64,000 nucleotides of DNA from Mantamonas sphyraenae (lineage: Eukaryota > CRuMs > Mantamonadidae): NCBI GenBank assembly GCA_026936335.1, contig JAPMXV010000032.1, forward strand, positions 248,001 to 312,000. The letters run 5' to 3'. The notes beneath the pieces were generated by a model. That model was not told the origin of the DNA. It did not search any database and saw nothing but the letters and a program-made list of their open reading frames with translations. The position numbers and the translations under genes were made by a program. Shown here in pieces: positions 55,531 through 64,000 of this stretch; the stretch's first letter is position 1; every line of letters starts with the position of its first letter.

Positions 55531-57391
55531 ATGTTTGTGCGCAGAACGACCAAGAGCTTGTTGCAAAGGGTGCCCCAGGTGGGCGTGCGTGGAGGCTCGC
55601 GTATGGTGAGCAGTCATGTGGGTCGATCGGCCATGGTGTCGTCGCAGACGGTGTCTGTGGTCGGCGGACGTGCTGGTGTGTCTCGTGGCGCAGCACTGCG
55701 CACCATGGCCACACAAGCACAGCGAAGCAGCCTGGGAAGCGGAGCACATGGCAACGGCAAGGCCAAGGCCGCGTTTGGGTTGGCTGCAGGTCTTACGGTG
55801 GTCGGCGGCGGTTCGGTGGTGAGTTTTCTTCCCGCTGCGAGAGGGCCTTTCGGCCGACGGACTTTTGTCTCCTGGTTGGGGGGGCGACGGCGTACGGCAA
55901 AAGAAACGATGAGCTGACATGCAACGTGGTTTGTACCTGTGTGCTGCTGTGCGTGTGTGCGCGCACGGGTGTGTACGTGTGGTGTGTTGAACGGGGGATG
56001 GGTGTTGTTGCCGGCGGCAGGTGCTCGCAAGCGTCGCGCTGGCTGATCAGGACGAAGCTGGGGCAAAGGAGCAGCAGGAGGTGACTGGGTTCAAGTATGT
56101 GATTGTGGGTGGAGGGACGGCGGGATACAACGCACTGAAGACCATCCAGGCGGCGAACCCGGGTGCGGACGTGCTGCTGGTGAGCAACGAGAGCACGGCG
56201 CCGTACGAACGACCGCCGCTGAGCAAGGAACTGTGGTTTTCGGAGGACAAGGATGTGCGTGACTCGTTGTCGTTCACCAACTGGGAGGGCAAGGAGACGT
56301 GTGCGGTGTACGAAAAGTCGTCGCAGCTGGAGGCCAACAGCGGCACGACGGTGCTGCTGGAAACCAAGGTGACGAAGCTGGACGCGGAACAGAAGCGAGT
56401 GCACCTGAGCAACGGACAGCAGGTGGCGTACGACAAAATCCTGCTGGCAACGGGCGGTTCGCCGCGCAGGCTGCGTATGGTGCCGCAGGGTGCATACGAG
56501 AGCGGGCAGGCGAGCACGTTCCGTTCGGTGGAGGATTTCCGCAGGCTGCACCAGCTGGCGGAGGAGAACCCGGGCAAGACGGTGACGGTGATTGGGGGCG
56601 GCTTCCTGGGCTCTGAGTTGACGTATGCGTTGGTGAAGAAGGGCATGAAGGTGAAGCAGGTGTTTCCGGAGAACGGGGTCATGGGTCTGTACATCCCGGA
56701 GTACCTGAGTGCGTACACGACGCACAAAATGCGCGAGGCTGGCGTGGATGTGATGGCCAACAGGATGGTGAATGGGGTGGAGCAGCGTGAGGAGGACGGC
56801 AAGCTGGTGTTGGTGCTGGACGACGGCCAGCAGGTGGACACAGACTACCTGGTGCTTGCCGTGGGCATGGTGCCCAACACAAAACTGGCCCGTGAGGCTG
56901 GGTTGGAAATCGACAGCAAGAATGGAGGCATTGTGGTCAACGCCGAACTGGAGGCGCGACGGGATGTGTACGTGGCAGGCGACGCTGCGTCGTTCTACGA
57001 CGGCGCCCTGGGACGCCGTCGCATCGAACATTACGAGCATGCGGAGCTGAGTGGCAAGGTGGCGGCAGAGAACATGATGGGTGCACGCAAGGCATACTCG
57101 CAGCAAAGCCATTTCTGGGGTAGCCTCGGTGAAGAGATCTCCTACTTGGCCGTGGGTGTCATTGAGCCCACCATGGAATCGGTGAGCGTGTGGGAACAGG
57201 AAGTGTCCTCTGAGGACGACGTGCCCGAAGCAAAGACACCGTCCAGTCCCGCCGACTGGCAGGCGTACTGCAACGGCGAGTGCGCAAAGGGTCTGGTGTA
57301 CTTTCTCAAGGACGATGTCATCCAGGGTGTGCTCATGTGGAACCGGTTTGATCTGGACGAGCAGCGTGCCAAGCTGGCCACGCATGTGTGA
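55531..57391 (+). CDS. AIFM1: AIFM1-like mitochondrial flavoprotein (apoptosis-inducing factor)
   Basis: Two exons: 55531-55818 and 56021-57391 (552 aa); an earlier in-frame ATG lies at 55501. Exon 1 gives a basic, Ser/Arg-rich presequence (MFVRRTTKSLLQRVPQVGVRGG) and the first half of a TM segment. The intron divides that segment (AFGLAAGLTVVGGGSVV-VLASVALA). The FAD/NAD oxidoreductase motifs match animal AIFM1: YVIVGGGTAGYNALKTIQ, YERPPLSKELWFSEDK, KILLATGGSPR, TVIGGGFLGSELTYAL, ENGVMGLYIPEYLS, VAGDAASFYDGALGRRRIEHYEHAELSGK and SHFWGSLGEE. The C-terminus has the AIF-specific insertion then KGLVYFLKDDVIQGVLMWN. The protein should sit in the inner membrane facing the intermembrane space and supports respiratory-chain assembly in known systems. 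Confidence 0.94.
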
Positions 57392-57680
57392 GGTGTGTGT
57401 GTGAGAGGCGGCGCGCACAGCAGCGCATCCAAATCAATTGCCACCTGTAGGTTTTTGGGTATGACGAGGACCATTGCAAATGCATGTGGGGAAGGATGGA
57501 AGGATTGGAAGGGGAGAGCGTGGGTGCAGACGTGCCGTATGCCACGGTGTGCGTTGGGCGCCTGGTGGACGTTTCCAGTCCGCGCAGACGGAATCCGTGC
57601 ATGTGCAAAGAAGACGGCGCGCCACAAGGACACAGGGACACAACAGACTGACACACGGCCTGCCCCTTGCAGAATACATC

Positions 57681-59790
<2,110 letters not shown>

Positions 59791-60716
59791 GCTGGAAACG
59801 AGGTAAGTTATTGTCAGAGTGAACGAGAGCGAGAGAGGGAGCGACAGCGAGAGTGAGAGCGGAACGGAACGGAACGGAACGGAACGTGATGTGATGTGAT
59901 TGTGTCAAGACTGGAAGCGAAGCGATGCGGAAGCAAAAGTCAAGTGGTGCGGGTGAATGATGTTTGCCACTGGCATGCGTGTTCTCTTTCCCGAGTGTGT
60001 GCGTGTGTGTATGCGCCTGTGCCGAAATGTGTTCCACCCCAAGAGCAATGAGCACCCAGCAACAGCAACAGCGACAACAGCACACACACACACACACTTT
60101 TGCACACGGCGGAACGGCGGCAGCGCTGGCACAGCAGGAGGGGGATCCAAAGGAACCCCCTTGCTGCCCTTTGCCTTTGCTGTCTCTTGCGTGCCGCCGG
60201 ACTGGATACGGTCCGCGCATGAAACTGCCCGGTTCTCCGTGCACTGCAATCTCACCGGGCCTTAAAGATTGGAGCGCAGTAAGCAGCAGCGTCCGCAGCG
60301 CCTTTTGTCATGGGTGCGCTGGCGGGCAGCTGCCCACACCTGCGTTTTGGTCGGTCGCGGGGACGGTTGTCGTGCACACAGGTCAGGTTCAATGCGCGTC
60401 GTGCACAACGCATATGGACACACAACGTACACAGCGTTGTGTGTGCGTACGCACCGACAACGCCTGCTTTGCAAAAGGATTCTCGACAGAAGCGATCACC
60501 TCACGCTCACGGACAACCACGGTAACCCGTTTCCCTTGCCCCGTCCCCTTTGCTCACACCTATTTCATTTGGGTTGCCAATAGCCCCTCGCACCAACTGT
60601 GCCCCTCGACCGACCAAGCAGCTCCAGGGCCGTTTGATTGCCCGGTGCAGCACGAGAATGAGAGAGAGAGAGATCCAAGCAATGCATGCCATTCGATTTT
60701 GTCATTTCCATGTCTT
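59791..60716. other. 926-bp convergent intergenic region without a recognisable gene
   Basis: Between the helicase stop and the NEK stop the sequence contains a pure (GGAAC)5 repeat (59861-59885), a (CA)n run near 60083-60100 and GA-rich stretches (59824-59860). ORFs present on both strands lack conserved motifs or consistent splice structure. I found no tRNA-like fold. A non-coding RNA or a small intron-rich gene cannot be excluded. Confidence 0.6.
59861..59885 (+). repeat. (GGAAC)5 tandem repeat
   Basis: Five perfect copies of GGAAC about 70 bp after the DDX5-like stop codon, in its likely 3' UTR. Confidence 0.9.
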
Positions 60717-63700
60717 TCATTTGTTTCTGTGCCGCGCAAGTGGGCATTGCCGCTTCATCCAAAAGCGCTGTCCTCGCAAAAAGAGCAGCTGGTGGAGCAA
60801 GGCGCCGTACTGCATGTTATCCGTGCCCAGCAGCTGCTCCATGCGCTCCTCGACATCTACATCGTCGTCCTCCTCGCCGACACTGTTCAAGAACTGGTAG
60901 GCCTGCAGGAAGGTCTCGAGACCCAGCTGTTTCTCCAGGTACATACGCAAGCTCTCGATGCGGTAGAAGATGGAGTCTTCGTCAGCGACGCCTGCCAGCT
61001 CCACCTGCTTGCCCTCGAGTTCAAACAGACCTTCCTTTGCCGAAGTTGCGCTGTAGTTGCTGAGGCTGCTGCGTCGTCCGCTGTCGACGTCGCTGCTGCT
61101 GTCCCCAGGACTCGACGCCTCCTCCTGCACCTTGGCCACCTCCTCGTCTTCATCCTCCTCGTCCTCCAGCGAGTCCATCACCTGTGCCATCGTGTGAACC
61201 ATTGTGGCGTAGTCCACATCCTCTGCAATCTCGTCCTCCTCGGTCTTGGGTTGGATCTCCACGCTCTCTTCATCCTCGCCCTGCGGTTCCTCGTCCTCGT
61301 CCTCATCCTCGTCCTCATCCTCCTCCTGATCATCCTCCTCGTCGCTGAGCTCAAAGGAGTCATCGTGCTCGCCGTCGCCGCCATCCTGGTCGTCGTCGTC
61401 GTCGTCGTCCTGCTGCTGCCATGCCTCGAGATGCAATTCGCCGCTGGCAGCCTTTTCCGCGTCCTCCTTGTTCTTGAGGAAGCGTACACGCTGCTCCTCA
61501 TTGTCCAGGATCTCCACTTCAAGGCCTTGAACGAGCGATGGTCGCTTGTTCTTGCCATCCTTTGCGGCGGCCACCTGCTTGGCCTTCCATGCTCGCAGCT
61601 CCTCGCTGGCCTTTTCTCGCTCTGCCTGTCGTGCTTGGTGCTTGTCTGCCTTGTCCTGCTCCTTGGCCTGCTTGGCAGCACGCCGTTGCTTGTCCAGAGC
61701 CCGTTTGTCGATGCGACCCTGGGCGTTCTTGATGCGAGCCAGTCGCTCCTTGTGTTCGCGAGCCTCGCGTTCACGTTCGTCCTTCTCCTCCGCCCGCTTG
61801 CGTGCCAACTCCGCTTTGCGTTCCTTCTTGTCTTCCTGCACGTTTTGTGGCGAGGAGAACGACGCATCCAATTGCTCGCGTCGCTTCTTGCGGGCCACCT
61901 CCTTCAGCGCACGGCCCTCCTGCCGCGCCTGTTTCAGTTTGCGATCCTGTGCTTCCTTGGCCTCCGCCAACTTTTGTCTTCGCTCCTCCTTCATGCGTTG
62001 GACCCTGTCACGCGCCTCCTGTTGCTCCTTGGCACGCACCTCCTTTGCTGTCAGCCGTGTTTGTTTGCCGCCCTCGTTGCTGCCATTGCTTGCCCTGCTG
62101 CTCGCTCGTGTGCCTGCCACCGCTGCCTTCTTTCGCTTCACCTTCTTCTTGCCCCCCGCCTCGCTGCCACCGCCTCCACGAGAGGGACCTGCAGCAGCTG
62201 GTGCCCCACCTCGGCTGGCTCGTGACACACGCGATCCCTTGGAGGCACGAGAGGCCTTGGAGGCCCTGGACGCAACCGAGGCCTTGTCGTCCTCCGGGTC
62301 GTTGGCGTTGCCGGCGCTGTTGCGTGATGCTGCAGCGCCTGCGCCGCGTTCGGGAATCTCCAGGCCCAGGTTCTTGTACAACTGCTCCCTGTTGCGTTGG
62401 GCCTCACGTTGGGCCTCGACGTAATCGTAGGCGGCAGCTTGTTGGGCTTCGGCCTCTTGTTGCAGTTTGCGTGCTGCGCGTTCGGCCCTGCGCTGTTCGC
62501 GCTGTTGTTGCTCTTCCTCCTCGCGCAGCTGACGCTCCTGTGCCTCTGCCTCGCGTGCCAACACCCCTCGATTGGCCTGTTCCACCTTTGCATGGTTGCG
62601 TTGTGCCTCCGATTGCATGTCATTCCACAGTTTCTTGCGCATCTCCCGCAGCTCGTCCTCCTTGTCATTGGCCACCTCCACCTGTTCGTGGTTTGCCTGG
62701 CCACACGCAATTCCACCTCGGCGTCGTCTTTGTTGCCACCAGCACCACCAGCACCACCAGCACCGTCGGTCAGCTGCCTGTCCCACGGCACGCCTCCACC
62801 GTACTGCTGCTCCATGTAGCGCTGTCTGTTCTGTGCCGCCTGTGCCTTGCCCTGCAGGTAGATTTGCTGCCGTTCCCGCGCCTCCTGCTGCCGCCTGGCC
62901 TCGGCCGCACGCAACTTCTCCTGATGCTCGCGCACCAAACGCACACGTGCCTCTTCCATCCTCTCTGCCTCTGCCTGCTGCTTGCGAAACGCCGCCTGAC
63001 GTGCCTTGAGCCGTTCCATCTTTTTCCGCTGCAAATCCACCATCTGCTGGTAGTCCGCATTGTTGTCCTCCCACTTTTTGTTGTCCTCCTCCTTGGCCGC
63101 CTTTCCCTGTGCTTGTGCCTGTTTGCCCTTGGCATCTTCACTGCTGTTGTTGCTGTTGCTGCTGCTGCTGCTGCTGCTGCCTCCTTCGTCCTTGCTGTTG
63201 CGCTTGCCCAGGTCTTTGGGCAGACCCTTCTTGAGCTTGAGGACGTCCTGGTGCAACACCGTGTGCGAAAACTCGTCCTGGTGAACGGTGTCGGAAAGGA
63301 AGCTCTGGATGCGGGCCTTGATGAAGGGTTTGCGCAAGATCTGGTTGACGGACGGCCGCTGATCCGGGTTCTTCTTCAGCATGGAGGCAATGAGGTCGCG
63401 CAAGTCGTCGCTGTAGTAGCGTGGAATGGGCGGGTAGATGCCACGCAGGATCTTGAGCACCAATCCCTTCATGTTGTTTGCGTCAAAGGCGTGCTTCAGT
63501 GTGGTCAACTCGTACAACACACAGCCCAGCGACCACACATCCGACTTGTGGTTGTACGGCTTGCTTTCGCAAATCTCGGGCGAAAGGTAGTACGGTGTCC
63601 CAATGGCCGTTTCCGCCTGTTCCATCGTCGATTCCAACACACGGGCAATGCCAAAGTCGCCCAGCTTCACCACCCCCTTCGACGTCAGAAAGATGTTCTG

Positions 63701-63784
63701 GCCCTTGATATCTCGGTGCAGGATCTTGCGGTCGTGTACATGCTTCAGTGCCAGGCAAATTTGTACAAACCAGTCGATGATTTT
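60717..63784 (-). CDS. NEK-family kinase, C-terminal part (N-lobe outside window); one apparent -1 frame break
   Basis: The exon starts at 63784 after a GAACAG acceptor; the upstream N-lobe exon is not in the remaining 216 bp. The C-lobe is clear: [118 protein letters not shown]. This is the NEK1/NEK5-type signature. A basic coiled coil rich in Glu/Gln/Arg follows, with an Asp/Glu block and a C-terminal helical end ([29 protein letters not shown]) resembling the tail of NEK1. The frame steps by a missing base at 62696 (CCAGGCAAA); adding one gives 1022 codons plus stop in this part. NEK1-like kinases act at centrosomes and cilia, which fits CEP135 and CDKL here. Confidence 0.87.
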
Positions 63785-64000
63785 CTGTTCAGGGCGGCGG
63801 CGGGGCAGGTGTGAGTGAGTGCGCCGGTGAAATGAGACAGAGTGGCAGCCGGCAAAAGGGAAGCGTCTACAGACACTATAGATGGCATGCATGAGGCCAT
63901 GCAAGGAGTGTGCATATGCAAACGGAGGAATGACAGGCTAGGACAGGAGGAGATGTGTGCGGCGTGTGTGTGTGTGCGTGTGTGCGGGGAGGGAAGGGAG

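Noticed and set aside
59791-60716. A small gene in the convergent gap
   Set aside because: Several 60-110-codon ORFs exist on both strands, but none has recognisable motifs or consistent codon use.
59964-62225. 753-codon plus-strand ORF
   Set aside because: It overlaps the NEK kinase coiled coil antisense and shows Leu/Val-rich composition expected from reversed Glu/Lys/Gln codons; no domain or splice logic.

Overview
This window is a piece of a nuclear genome from a unicellular eukaryote. Nearly every gene has a clear eukaryotic counterpart: VPS15, WDR55, CEP135, ALG5, GAPVD1, AIFM1, a DDX5-type helicase, cyclin B, and CDKL and NEK kinases. Many genes are interrupted by short GT-AG introns of about 70-350 nt, typically with donors GTACGT, GTGAGT or GTGCGT and acceptors ending CACAG. 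Two identical tRNA-Ala(AGC) genes carry G3:U70 and T-run terminators. CEP135, CDKL and NEK together suggest a cell that builds basal bodies and cilia. A plant/protist-type organellar family-A DNA polymerase argues against an animal or fungus. I cannot name the lineage.

Layout. 1-9140: the C-terminal WD40 part of VPS15; a small unknown gene divergent from a nucleotide-sugar transporter; an SDR epimerase divergent from an alpha/beta-hydrolase::DUF1295 fusion; and a minus-strand mitotic cyclin. 9586-13391: a membrane-anchored tandem pseudokinase with PH-like and cyclase-like segments. 13433-31913: a run of eight minus-strand genes, tightly packed (gaps mostly 35-80 bp): ankyrin protein, WDR55, Roco GTPase, CEP135, a His-rich low-complexity protein, ALG5 and a two-TM protein. 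32100-42881: a charged coiled-coil protein, tRNA-Ala, neutral ceramidase, SHMT, a CDKL kinase, a second tRNA-Ala and an Asteroid-like PIN protein. 42896-59790: ARM-repeat protein, GAPVD1-like RasGAP/VPS9 protein, second Asteroid-like protein, organellar DNA polymerase, GT61 glycosyltransferase, AIFM1 and DEAD-box helicase. 60717-63784: the C-terminal part of a NEK kinase whose N-lobe lies outside the window.

The genes do not form one pathway. Themes are endosomal PI3K/Rab signalling (VPS15, GAPVD1), glycosylation (transporter, epimerase, ALG5, GT61), centriole/cilium and cell cycle (CEP135, CDKL, NEK, cyclin B) and mitochondria (DNA polymerase, AIFM1). Several divergent pairs share promoters of only 56-203 bp.

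At six sites in five genes a conserved protein continues in another frame after an apparent one-base gain or loss, and a seventh site is possible. Almost all lie in or beside short homopolymers and no intron explains them, so base-calling errors are the simplest reading. In each of these genes, adding or removing the inferred bases gives a coding total divisible by three.
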